Shown here in pieces: positions 35,319-46,595 of a stretch of DNA of 64,000 nt (positions are counted from its first letter, which is position 1; every line of letters starts with the position of its first letter). Location: the NCBI RefSeq assembly GCF_963082655.1, contig NC_081553.1:126943736-127007735 (forward strand), read 5' to 3'. The translations under genes were made by a program, and so were the position numbers. The stretch is from Stomoxys calcitrans. Its lineage: Eukaryota; Arthropoda; Insecta; Diptera; Muscidae. The notes under the pieces were generated by a model that did no database searches, was not told the DNA's origin, and was given only the letters and a program-made list of their open reading frames with translations.

Positions 35319-37963
35319 AACAAGTAAAAGCGTGCTAAATTCGGCCGGACCGAATCTTATATACCCTTCACTATGAATCGAATTTGCGAGTTCTTTTCCC
35401 GCCATCTCTTCTTAGGCAAAAAAAGGATAGAAGAAACAAGTAAAAGCGTGCTAAGTTCGGCCGGGCCGAATCTTATATACCCTCCACCATGGATCGCATT
35501 TGTCGAGTTCTTTTCCTGGCATCTCTTCTTAGGCAAAAAAGGATATAAGAAAACAGTTGCTCTGGTATTAAAACGATATCAAGATATGGTCCGGTTCGGA
35601 CAACAATTAAATTATATGTTGGAGACCTGTGTAAAATTTCAGGCAATTCGTATAAGAATTGCGCCCATTGGGGCTTACGAAGTATAATAGAGAGAACGAT
35701 TTATATGGGATCTGTATCGGGCTATAGACCGATTCAGACCATAATAAACACGTTTGTTGATGGTCATGAGAGGATCCGTCGTACAAAATTTCAGGCATAT
35801 CGGATAATAATTGCGACCTCTAGGGGTCAAGAAGTCAAGATCCCAGATCGGTTTATATGGCAGCTATATCAGGTTATGAACCGATTTGAACCTTATTTGA
35901 CACAGTTGTTGAAAGTAAAAATAAAATACGTCACGCAAAATTTCAGCCAAATCGGATAAGAATTGCGCCCTCTAGAAGCTCAAGAAGTCAAATCCCCAGA
36001 TCTGTTTATATGACAGCTATATCAGGTTATGGACCGATTTCAACCATACTTGGCACAGTAGTTGAATATCATAACGAAATATCTCGTGCAAGAGTTCATT
36101 CAAATCGGATAAGAATTGTGCCCTCTAGAGGCTCAAGAAGTCAAGACCCCAGATCGGTTTATATGGCAGCTATATCAGGTTATGGACCGATTTAAACCAT
36201 ACTTGGCATAGTTGTTGGGTATTATAACAAAACACGTCGTGCGAAATTCCATTCCATTCGGATGAGAATTGCGCCCTCTAGAGGCTCAAGAAGTCAAGAC
36301 CCAAGATCGGTTTATATGGCAGCTATATCACGTTATGGACCGATTTAAACTATACTTAGCACAGTTGTTGGATATCATAACAAAACACGTCGTGTAAAAT
36401 TTCATTCCAATCGGATAAGAATTACGCACCCTAGAGGCTCAAGAAGTCAAGACCCAAGATCGGTTTATATGGCAGCTATATCAGGTTATGAACCGATTTG
36501 AACTATACTTGGCACAGTTGTTGGATATCATAACAAAACACGTCATGCAAAATTTCATCCCAATCGGATAAGAATTGCGCACTCTAGAGGCTCAAGAAGT
36601 CAAGACCCAAGATCGGTTTATATGGCAGCTATATCAAAACATGCACCGATATGGCCCATTTACAATACCAACCGACCTACACTAATAAGAAGTATTTGTG
36701 CAAAATTTCAAGCGGCTAGCTTTACTCCTTCGGAAGTTAGCGTGCTTTCGACAGACAGACGGACGGACGGACGGACGGACAGACGGACGGACATGGCTAG
36801 ATCGACATAAAATGTCACGACGATCAAGAATATATATACTTTATGGGGTCTCAGACGAATATTTCGAGTAGTTACAAACAGAATGACGAAATTAGTATAC
36901 CCCCCATCTTATGGTGGAGGGTATAAATATTTGCTCTGCTATTAGAGCGATATCAAAATATGGTCCGGCTCGGACCACAATTAAATTATATGTTGGAGAC
37001 GTGTGTAAAATGTCAGCCAATTCAAATAAGAAGTGCGGCAATTGGGGGCTCAAGAAGTAAAATGGAGAGAAAGATTTATATGGAAGCTGTATCGGGCTAC
37101 AGACCGATTCAGACCATAATAAACACGTATGTTGATGGTCATGAGAGAATCTGTCGTACAAAATTTCAGGCAATTCGGATAATAATTGCGACCTCTAGAG
37201 GCTCAAAAAGTCAAGATACCAGATCGGTTTATATGGCAGCTATATCAGATTATGAACCGATTTGAACCTTATTTGACAAAGTTGTTGAAAGTAAGAATAA
37301 AATACGTCATGCAAAATTTCACCCAAATGGGATAGGTATTGCGCCCTCTAGTGACTCAAGAAGTCAAGTCTCCACATCTGTTTATATGCTATATCAGGTT
37401 ATGAACCACGGCTATATCAGGTTATGGACCGATTTAAACCATACTTGGTACAGTTGATGAGTATCATAACAAAACTCGTCGTTCAAAATTTCACTCCAAT
37501 CGGATAAGAATTGCACACTCTAGAGGCTCAAGAAGTCAAGACACAAGATCGGTTTATATGGCAGCTATATCAAAACATGGACCGATTTAAACTATACTTA
37601 GCGCAATTGTTGGAAGTGATACCAAAACTCCACGTGCAAAATTTCAGTCAAATCGGACCAGAATTTCGCACTCTATAGACTCAAGAAGTCAAGTCCCAAG
37701 ATCGGTTTATATGGCAGTTATATGAAAACATGGACCGATATGGCCCATTTACAATCCCAACCGACCTACACTAATAAGAAGTATTTGTGCAAAATTTCAA
37801 GCGGTTAGCTTTACTTCTTCGGACGGACGGACATGGGTAGATCGACATAAGATGTCACGACGATCAAGAATATATATTTTTTATGGAGTCTCAGACGAAT
37901 GTTTCGAGTGGTTACAAACAGAATGACGAAATTAATATACCCCATTCCTATGGTGGAGGGTAT
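35319..37963 (-). mobile_element. Outer HINE-A, reverse, split by another HINE-A
   Basis: Its own DNA is 35319-35434 and 36925-37963. The left part ends AAAAAGGATAGAAGA and resumes at AAATATTTGCTCTGCTATTAG, the continuous sequence seen near 5530-5560 in another copy. It ends CCTATGGTGGAGGGTAT. Some monomers are shortened near 37380-37420. Confidence 0.8.
35435..36924 (-). mobile_element. Inner HINE-A, reverse, complete
   Basis: AACAAGTAAAAGCGTGCTAAG with the palindrome TTCGGCCGGGCCGAA at the left, six monomer steps, a GGAC/AGAC tract at 36752-36792, and ATGGTGGAGGGTAT at the right. Nearly identical to 51980-53332, so probably a young copy. Confidence 0.83.
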
Positions 37964-37999
37964 AAAAAAACATTTCTTACAAATGCGGAGACTATCTTG

Positions 38000-38898
38000 C
38001 ACGATGTTCGGCATAAAAGAGATGAATCATTCGAGTCCAAGACGATATGTTAGCGGTATATATTGATATCGGAGGGGCTTTAAGGAGTATCCTGATACCA
38101 GTACCGGATGGATTCGGTCTTTAGAGTCTCGATAAACCATATACTAAGGAACAGATGGATAAATTGTTGGTCTCATGACATACAAATAAGGGAAAAGGCG
38201 CAAAGGGCACGCCACAGAGAAGCATTTTACCTATTAAGGAGGCTGGTTGAGGAGGAGTTTAACCCATCTGCTACGCAGACGATGTTATAACTTTTAGAAA
38301 GGGTAGGGATCTCCATCAGCTGTGCAGAAAGACCAGAAGGATCATGTTAACCTAGGGGTTTCAACGTTATCCCAGAGGAGAGTGCAATCGACCCGTTCAC
38401 AAGGAATACGCTACAGGGATGGATCAAAACCGAGAATCAAAATGGTCATGGGGGTCTACATTAAAAACGCAGTGACTGAGATCCGTTTCCCACTGCCTGA
38501 AAATAATATGGCCCTGCATTCAAAAATCCAGTCAAACGAGGAATGCATGGTAGTAACGCGAGGACAGCCAGTGTCAACATCTTTACGGGCAGGAAACTGG
38601 TCATTAGACGTCACGAACATTCTTGAAGTTTAAGAAGGAGATTGACACATTCTCTGATGATGGCATTATTCGCATCCAGGTTGTAGGGCCATAGAGCAGT
38701 AAGGGGTAACAATAGAGCAGACGAATTGATCGTGAGATCCAGATGACCGCCTTCAGTACACTCTGGTGAGATCAAAGCCTTTCGGGGCGACGCAGTCCGA
38801 GTTAAGGGTGTGGACGGCGATCGCGCATGTAGCAATGTGGAACTGTGAAACGTTCAGTAGGACGAAGAACATCATATGGAGAGATCCGAATCGTGAGA
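38000..38898 (+). pseudogene. LINE remnant: RT motifs and RNase H
   Basis: Plus-strand relic of a non-LTR retrotransposon. Pieces in order across frameshifts: MLAVYIDIGGALRS (RT motif A) at about 38047, KGTPQRS at about 38206, YADDVIT (RT catalytic box) at about 38272, then RDGSKPRIKMVMGVY (start of RNase H) at about 38413, NNRADELIVRS near 38710, and KPFGATQSELRVW with IIWRDPNR near 38770-38890. Large internal deletions lie between YADD and RNase H. It probably belongs to the same family as 10954-12012. A HINE-B lies immediately downstream and cuts it off. Confidence 0.75.
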
Positions 38899-38900
38899 AA

Positions 38901-39449
38901 AACAAGTAAAAAGGCGTTAAGTTCGGCCGGACCGAACTTTGGATACCCACCACCTCGGGGGTATATTTAAACCACCTTTAATCATAATTCAGTGAAAATG
39001 CATAATTTATGCTTCCATAGCAGCTTTATAGGAATATGGTCCGATTTGGCCCAAACTCAGCACGGGTATTGAGTGGTCTAATAAGTACAAGTCATTATTC
39101 AATTTTGTAGAACAAAATATTGGTCTTTTTGGTAGCCATATCCAAATATAGACCCTATATCGGCAGTTCGGTTTATATGGTGGCTATATCGAGATATAGT
39201 CCGATATAGCCCATCTCCGAACTTAACCTACTTATGGAAAAAAATCTGTGCAAAGTTTCAACTCAATATCTCTATTTTTGAAGACTGTAGCGTGATTTCA
39301 ACAGACAGACGGACGGACATGTCTAGATCGTCTTAGATTTTTACGCTGACCAAGAACATATGTACTTTATAGGGACGGAAGTGGATATTTCGATGTTTTG
39401 CAAACAGAATGACAAAATGAATATACCCCCATCCTTTGGTGGTGGATTT
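38901..39449 (-). mobile_element. Short HINE-B, reverse, both ends present
   Basis: AACAAGTAAAAAGGCGTTAAG with TTCGGCCGGACCGAA at the left, CATCCTTTGGTGGTGGATT at the right. At 549 bp it keeps the head, core and GGACGGAC tract but fewer than two monomers. Confidence 0.75.
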
Positions 39450-39836
39450 AAAAGTAGTTTGAGAGCAAATTAAATCTAGCATAAAAGACAAAATTTCATT
39501 CAAATACTGAAGGTGATTCGCCAAAACTAGCGCTATGAAGCTAATATATTCGCAAAGGCAACCACATTTGAAGGCTTTGAAAGATTGGGATCGGCCTATA
39601 AGTAAGCAAGCAGTAAAAAATTCAGCTCTGACTTTTATCAAATGTCACCGCCAGTTTCTGCACCCAGTAGCGACACCAATTTTTAATTAAAGTTTGAGGT
39701 ATCTTTACCAATTTCACAGTAAATTAAGAATTTTGGCAATTTTTGATTTCGAATTTTCGATAGGGCGTTCCCCCCCCTTCCCACAAAAAAAAATAAAATC
39801 CTAAGTACGTCCCTGGCTCCTATATATATATCTTTC
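39450..39836. repeat. Unnamed repeat related to 29708-29845
   Basis: GTTTGAGAGCAAATTAAA near 39453 and GTCCCTGGCT near 39808 match the shorter copy; the middle is longer here. Unclassified. Confidence 0.45.
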
Positions 39837-39859
39837 ATCCGATTTTATATAAAATATTA

Positions 39860-40485
39860 TATAAAATAAATTTAGTTGAAGGACATAATTTTATCCTGCA
39901 TACCAAACTTCTCTCAAACCTGTAAAAATTAAAGCTTCTAGGAACCGAACAAAGAATGATTGAGAGACCGCTTTACATGGGAGCTATACCAGTTTGGATA
40001 CTGATTTGAACCTTATTTGGCAGAGTTTTTGGAAATCATAACAAACTACTACAAGCTCAATTTCAACCAAATCGGACAAAAATTGCGGCTTGTAAGGACT
40101 AAAGAAGTCAAATCGGGAGACCGGTTTATATGGAAGCTGTATCAGGTTATAGACCGATTCAGACCGTACTAGGCACAGTTGTTGGAAGTCATTGCGGGCA
40201 AAATTTCAGATTAATCGGACAAATATTGCGCCTTGTAAGGGCTCAAGAATTCAAATCGGCAGATCGGTTTATATGGGAGCTATATCCGGTTATTGATCGA
40301 TACGGACCGTACAGTTGTTAAGAGTCATAACAGAACACATGCAAAATTTTAGCTAAATCGGATAAAAATTGAGACTTCCAGGGGCTGAACAAGTCAAATC
40401 GGAAGATCGGTTTAAATGGGAGCTATATCAGGATACAGACCGATTCGAACCGTACTTAACACAGTTATTGGAAGTGATAACTAGT
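39860..40485 (-). mobile_element. HINE-E, reverse, head and 3' tip missing
   Basis: Contains AATAAATTTAGTTGAAGG (reverse of the HINE-E tail) then four monomers with TATATGGGAGCTATATC-like phrases. It breaks into LINE sequence at about 40485. Confidence 0.62.
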
Positions 40486-40489
40486 TCTT

Positions 40490-41632
40490 GCCAATGACAG
40501 AAAAGCGGTAGATCTCTTAGAGTCCAGCTTAGGCCACATAGTTTGGGAATGCTCACACTCCCCTCTTTGTGATCATCTATCATTCGTTGTCCTTCGGGCC
40601 TGCTCCTGAAAACTTAGCTTACATGCCGCTAAAGGCATACCCAATGATTCCAGTATCCCTGGAATGTGTAGGGTAGTTCCTAGTCTCGCAATCTCATTCG
40701 CTTTACAATTCTCTGGGGTATCTCTGTGGCCCAGCATCCAGAACAGATGAATTTTGAACTGTTCAGTCATCTCGTTGACAGATCTGCGACAGTCGAGGAC
40801 GGTTTTTGTGTTCAGAAATAAGTTCTCCATGTATTTAATGGCTGCCTGGCTGTCTGAAAAGATGTTTATGCCAACCGTCGTAATGACATTATAAAGGGTG
40901 ATTTTTTTGAGGTTAGGATTTTCATGCATTAGTATTTGACAGATCACGTGGGATTTCAGACATGGTGTCAAAGAGAAAGATGCTCAGTATGCTTTGACAT
41001 TTCATCATGAATAGACTTACTAACGAGCAACGCTTGCAAATCATTGAATTTTATTACCAAAATCAGTGTTCGGTTCGAAATGTGTTCATTCACCGTAACG
41101 TTGCGTCCAACAGCATCTTTGAAAAAATACGGTCCAATGATTCCACCAGCGTACAAACCACACCAAACAGTGCATTTTTCGGGATGCATGGGCAGTTCTT
41201 GAACGGCTTCTGGTTGCTCTTCACTCCAAATGCGGCAATTTTGCTTATTTACGTAGCCATTCAACCAGAAATGAGCCTCATCGCTGAACAAAATTTGTCA
41301 AAATTTGACACATTTCGAACCGAACACTGATTTTGGTAATAAAATTCAATGATTTGCAAGCGTTGCTCGTTAGTAAGTCTATTCATGATGAAATGTCAAA
41401 GCATACTGAGCATCTTTCTCTTTGACACCATGTCTGAAATACCACGTGATCTGTCAAATACTAATGCATGAAAATCCTAACCTCAAAAAAATCACCCTTT
41501 ATCTTAACCATTTTATCACTTCCTTAATTGCAAGGATCTCCGCTCGATAAACACTACAGTGGTCGTGTAACCTATCCGATATGACCAGTTCTAAATCTTT
41601 ATAGTACACCCCAAAGCCCAACTGTACGTTTA
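40490..41632 (-). pseudogene. LINE RNase H remnant split by an IS630 derivative
   Basis: Minus-strand RNase H domain of a non-LTR retrotransposon. From 41632 down: VQLGFGVYYKDLELVISDRL, then HCSVYRAEILAIKEVIKWL to about 41508. After the insertion it resumes at NVITTVGINIFSDSQAAIKY (40889 down), with FWMLGHRDTPENCKANEIAR and LGTTLHIP. Family knowledge places active-site residues in the TDGS, AE, SDSQAA and GH boxes; the first of these is missing. Another relic of the same domain is at 56840-57275. Confidence 0.82.
40894..41499 (-). mobile_element. 606-bp IS630-type deletion derivative (copy 2)
   Basis: Same length and structure as 30187-30792, in the opposite orientation, flanked by TA. The DDE piece on the minus strand reads FSDEAHFWLNGYVNKQN, with the Glu that copy 1 has lost. 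The pair differ at few positions, so both probably derive from one mobile deletion product rather than arising separately. Confidence 0.87.
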
Positions 41633-42650
41633 GTTTAGGGTCTCAGGGCCATAAAAAACACATTTATTATCCGATTTTGCTTAAATTCAGGACAGTGAGT
41701 TATGTTAGGCCCTTCAACATTCCTCTTTAATTTGACACACATTGCTACAGATTTGGGTGTAACTGCCATATAGACCGATCTCTCGATTTAAGGTCTAGAG
41801 CCCATAAAAGGCGCATTTATTGTCCGATGTCGTCGAAATTTGGGACAGTGAGTTGTGTTAGGCTCTTCGACATTTTTCTGAAACTTAGCCCAAGTCGGCC
41901 CAGATTGGATATAGCTGCCATATATACCGATCTCTCGATTTAAGGTTTTGGGCCCATAAAAGGCACATTTATTGTCCTATGTCTCCGAAATTTGGGACAG
42001 TGAGTTGTATTAGGCCCTTCGACATTATTCTACAATTTGACTCAAATCGGTGCAGACTTGGATATAGCTGCCATATAGACCGATCTCTCGATTTAAGGAT
42101 TTGGAGCCATAAATGGCACATTTACTGTCCGATTTCGCTGAAACTTTGAAACAGTGAGTTGCGTTAGGCTCTCCGACCTATTTCTGAAACTTGGCCCAAA
42201 TCGGTCCAGATTGGATATAGCTGCAATATATATCGATCTCTCGATTTAAGGTTTTGGGCCCATAAAGGGCGCATTTATTGTCCTTTGTCTCCGAAATTTG
42301 GGACAGCGAGTTGTGTTAGGCCCTTCGACATTATTCTACAATTTGGCTCAGATCGGTGCAGATTTGGATATAGCTGCCATATAGACCGATCTCTCGATTT
42401 AAGGATTTGGGGCCATAAGGCGCATTTATTGTCCGTTAAGCTCTTCGATATTTTTCTGAAACTTGGCCGAAATCGGTAAAGATTTGGATATAGCTGCCAT
42501 ATATACCGATATCTCGATATTAAGTATTTTCCCCATAAAAGTCGGATTTCTAGTCCGATTTCAATGAAATTTGACACAGTGATATATGTTAGGCTTTGCC
42601 ACATCCGTGTCGTATATGTTTCAGATCGGTTTTTTTTAGATATAGCTACT
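41633..42650 (+). mobile_element. HINE-B internal monomers
   Basis: Six to seven monomers (GCCATATAGACCGATCTCTC, GAAATTTGGGACAGTGAGTT) running to TTTTTAGATATAGCTACT. The head is missing (joined to LINE) and the 3' end is replaced by a reversed HINE-E head. Confidence 0.68.
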
Positions 42651-42679
42651 TAAAAGCCCAATATTTTGTTATTCAACGA

Positions 42680-42900
42680 CCTGCCTCAATACCTAGTATC
42701 TGTGCAAAATTTCAAGCGGGTGGCTTTACGCGTCCGACCGCTATAGTGATTTTGACCGACGGACGGACGGATGGACATGGCTAGATCAAGTCAGAACGTC
42801 GAGACGATCAAGAATATATTTTATGCGGTCTAAACGAATATTTCGAGGTGCCACAAATGAAATGACTAGTTTATTATACCCCCATCCTATGGTGGTGGGT
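42680..42900 (-). mobile_element. HINE-E head, reverse
   Basis: CAAAATTTCAAGCGGGTGGC, ACGCGTCCGACC, a GGACGGACGG tract, ATGGCTAGATCAAGTC and the terminus CCTATGGTGGTGGGT. Reverse complement of the head whose downstream part is seen at 14800. Confidence 0.62.
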
Positions 42901-43920
42901 CGATCAAGAATATACATATTCTCTTTAGAATTGCAAATCGATATTTAAAATTTAGCCTGCAGAAGGTTTAAAAAGTCAAGAAATTTATATATGGTCGTGC
43001 ATATTCGCAGTTCGGACCTTCTTTAGCCACATTTAAATAACGTTGATAGATACAAGAAGAGTTTTCTGTTTTTTTGTATGCATTGTACATATATGCGTGA
43101 TTACACACACACAAAGCTCTGTTTTAATGTGAAATATTCAAAAAATGAACAAAAGAGCGAGCAAACAAAAAACATAAGTGCTACATTTCTACACTTGCTT
43201 TTATTTGCCGCAATAAAAAACACAACACTTAGTATTCTTTTGGCGTAATACCATTTCAGTCAGTAACACTAAGTTTTCTTTTGTTTCCAAATTGTTCAAA
43301 TAGACGAAAGCAAAAAGAGCAGCTGAGTAGAACCCAGCAGAGCACTACTTTACTACTCGCTGACTATTCGGAAGCGAGACATTCAGCGAATTGCTCATCA
43401 CCCACACACAACGCATGTGAATTCGCTGTTGGATGGATCAGAGAAAGTGTGTCATGTACCGTGTGAATAGTGAATGGTGAAGTGTTCACACACATACCCA
43501 AATACTTACAAATGGCACACACAACGCTGCATATTCTTGATAAATATACAAATGCGGGGCAAGTGCCAGAATACTTGCAGCAAATAAATATGGATACTCG
43601 TACATCTATCTGACTTGTGTATCCATGTAGGTTTAGGTGTATATGGGTGTCCTGCAAGGAATGTGCTGTGTATGAACTTAACTGATTTTGACATATGTCT
43701 ATTCAAACAGACGTCTACAATGTTGGGAAATGATGTGATGTGCACAGAGCCATACTACCAATGATTAATGTACACATACACACAACGAAACACGCATACA
43801 TGCATGTGCATGTGTTCTCGTGTAAATCCAAACATTCATAAGCATGACTACTATGTGTGCACTTCAATGGAAGATACCAATATAAAACCCTGATTGAACA
43901 GCATTGTGGGCAACAATAGC
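42901..43920. other. Unassigned sequence
   Basis: About 1 kb, AT-rich, with several ACAC/ACATAC-type short tracts (for example 43105-43116 and 43770-43800). Minus-strand frames up to 97 residues exist but have no recognisable feature. Confidence 0.5.
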
Positions 43921-43969
43921 ATCATAGGTTTTTTTTTTTACCGGATGCTCATGAGGTGAAAACGGCAGA

Positions 43970-44290
43970 GACAGCTATGTTTAAAAATTGACCGACTTGG
44001 TTCATTTACAATCCCAACCGAAATACACCAAGAATAAGTTAGTGAACATAATCCCAAGCCCCAAGCTTCGCTCTTTCAAATATAACATGCTTTTCGCAGA
44101 CAGATTGACGGCTTAGTCGACATTGATGCATAAGCCTCTGAAGGGCACAACTCTTATCCGATTGGGCTGGAATTTCGGATGATGATCTCCAACATCTATA
44201 TTATGTGATATGACTCCTATATTAACCGATTTCTCGATTTGATTTCTTGAGCAACTACAGGAAGCAGTTCTGGTTCTTTGTCCCACCAAA
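43970..44290 (-). mobile_element. Old HINE remnants
   Basis: ACTTGGTTCATTTACAATCCCAACCG and an AGACAGATTGACGG tract near 44100 are the decayed end of a HINE-A read in reverse; GCACAACTCTTATCCGATTG and CCTATATTAACCGATTTCTC after it are monomer scraps in the other orientation. Confidence 0.45.
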
Positions 44291-44366
44291 CCGACATAAA
44301 ACCCGATAATAACAATATGGGCCTTAAATTAAAGAAAAGGGTTAATAATGAATGAAAATGCAAGAA

Positions 44367-44387
44367 GTAACAAGTTTTACTTGTTAC
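44367..44387. repeat. 9-bp-arm palindrome at an element tip
   Basis: GTAACAAGT, TTT, ACTTGTTAC. It covers the point where the HINE-A tip should begin. Confidence 0.8.
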
Positions 44388-45636
44388 GTGCTAAGTTCGG
44401 CCGGGCGCTCCACCATGGATCGCATTTGTCGAGTTCTTTTCCCGGCATCTCTTCTTAGGCACAACAGGATATAAGAAAAGATTTGCTCTTCTATTAGAGC
44501 GATATCAAGATATGGTCCGGTTTGGACCACAATTAAATTATATGTTGGAGACCTGTGTAAAATGTCAGCCAATTCAAATAAGAATTGCGCCCTTTGGGGG
44601 CTCAAGAAGTAAAATAAAGAGATCGATTTATATGGGAGCTGTATCGGGCTATAGACCGATTCAGACCATAATAAACACGTATGTTGATGGTCACGAGAGA
44701 ATCCGTCGTACATAATTTCAGGCAAATCGGATAATAATTGCGACCTCTACAGGCTCAAGAAGTCAAGATCCAAGATAGGTTTATATGACAGCTATATCAG
44801 GTTATTAACCGATTTGAATCATACTTGGCACAGTTATTGAATATTATAACAAAACACGTTGTACAAAATTTCAATCCAATCGGATAAGAATTGGGCACTC
44901 TAGAGGCTTAAGAAGTCAAGACCCAAGATCGGTTTATATGGCTGCTATATCAGGTTATGAACCGATTTGAACCATACTTGGCACAGTTGTTGGATATCAT
45001 AACAAAACGCGTCGTGCCGAAATCCATTCAAATCGGATAAGAATTGCGCCCTCTTGAGGATCAAGAAGTCAAGACCCAAGAACGGTTTATATGGCAGCTA
45101 CATCAGGTTATGAACCATACTTGGCACAGTTTGAACCATACTTGGCACAGTTGTTTGATATCATAACAAAACGTGTCGTGCCGAAATTCATTCAAATCGG
45201 ATAAGAATTGCGCCCTCTAGAGGCTCAAGAAGTCAAGACCCAAGATCGGTTTATATGACACCTATATCAGGTTATAGACCGATTTGAACCATACTTGGCG
45301 CAGTTGTTGGATATTATAACAAAATACGTCGTGCAAAATTTCATTCCAATCGCATGGAAATTGCGCACCCTAGAGGCTCAAGAAGTCAAGATCCAAGATC
45401 GGTTTATATGGCAGCTATATAAAAACATGGACCGATATGTCCCATTTACAATCCCAACGACCTTCATTAATATGAAGTATTTGTGCAAAATTTCAATCGG
45501 CTAGCTTTACTCCTTCGGAAGTTTGCGTGCTTATCGACAGACAAACTGACGGACATGGGGTCTCAGACGAATATTTCGAGTAGTTACAAACAGAATGACG
45601 AAATTAGTATACCCCCCATCCTATGGTGGAGGGTAT
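44376..45636 (-). mobile_element. HINE-A, reverse, with an inverted 3' tip
   Basis: The tip reads TTTACTTGTTACGTGCTAAG instead of AACAAGTAAAAGCGTGCTAAG: the first ten bases are flipped. The palindrome that follows is damaged (TTCGGCCGGGCGC). Six monomer steps, a decayed GTCY tract (only ACAGACAAACTGACGGAC near 45536), and the terminus CCTATGGTGGAGGGTAT are present. HINE-B sequence continues directly on the right. Confidence 0.75.
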
Positions 45637-46595
45637 AAAAAGGAGATAAGTTCGGCGGGCCGAACTTTGGATACCCACAACCTCGGGTATATATGTAAAC
45701 CACCTTTCGTCATACTCCGGTGAAAAATGCACAATTTATGGCTCATAGCAGCTTTATCAAAATATGGACCGATTTGGACAAAATTCGACAAGGATATTGA
45801 GTTTTCTAATAAGCACAAGTCATTGTTCAATTTTGCATAACCAAATATTGGTCTGTTCTGGTAGCCACATCCTAATATAAACCGATCTGATTCATATATG
45901 ACAGAGATGTCGAAAAGCCTAACATAAGTCACTGTGTCAAATTTGAGCAAAATCGGATTATTAATGTGACTGTAGGGGCCCAGACTTTAAATCGAGAGAT
46001 CGGGGTATATGGCATCTATATCCAAATCTGGACCGACCTGGACCAAATTGAAGAAGAATATCGAAGGCCTTGACACAACTCACTGTCCCAAATTTCGGCG
46101 CAATCAGACAATAAATGCGCCTTTCAAAGGCTCAAGACCTCAAATCGAGAGATCGGTCTATATGGCAGCTATATCCAAATATAAACCGATCTGAGCCAAT
46201 TTGAAGACAGATGTCGAGTGGCCTTACAAAACTCACTGTCATAAATTTCAGCAAAATCGGATAATAAATGTGGCTTTTATGGGCCTTAGACCCTTAATCG
46301 GCGGATCGGTATATGGGGGCTGTATCAAGATATAGTCCGATATAGCTCATCTTCGAAGTTAACCTGCTCATGAACAAAAAAAGAATTTGTGCAATGTTTC
46401 AGCTCAATATCTCAATTTTTAAAGACTGTAGCGTGATTTCAACAGATAGACGGACGGACATGGCTAGATCGTCTTAGATTTTTACGCTGATGAAGAATAT
46501 AAATTATATACTTTATAGGGTCGGAAATGGATATTTCGATGTGTTGCAAACGGAATGACAAAATGAATATACCCCCATCCTTCGGTGGTGGGTAT
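45637..46595 (-). mobile_element. HINE-B, reverse
   Basis: AAAAAGGAGATAAG and TTCGGCGGGCCGAA at the left, monomers with TATATGGCAGCTATATCCAA, a short GACGGACGGAC tract, and CTTCGGTGGTGGGTAT at the right. Its outermost AACAAGT is missing here but appears at 44369, beyond the HINE-A. Confidence 0.73.

Noticed and set aside
36010..36195. Similar ~60-residue frames repeated in many HINE-A monomers (SRGSRSQDPRSVYMAAISG type)
   Set aside because: They reflect the repeated DNA monomer. Substitutions do not favour silent positions by eye and no copy has a longer open frame.
38108..38290. 60-residue plus-strand frame as an independent gene
   Set aside because: It is the wrong frame of a LINE reverse transcriptase relic whose GTPQ and YADD boxes lie in other frames.
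43364..43657. 97-residue Cys- and His-containing minus-strand frame
   Set aside because: No signal sequence, domain spacing or codon bias; competing frames on the other strand.
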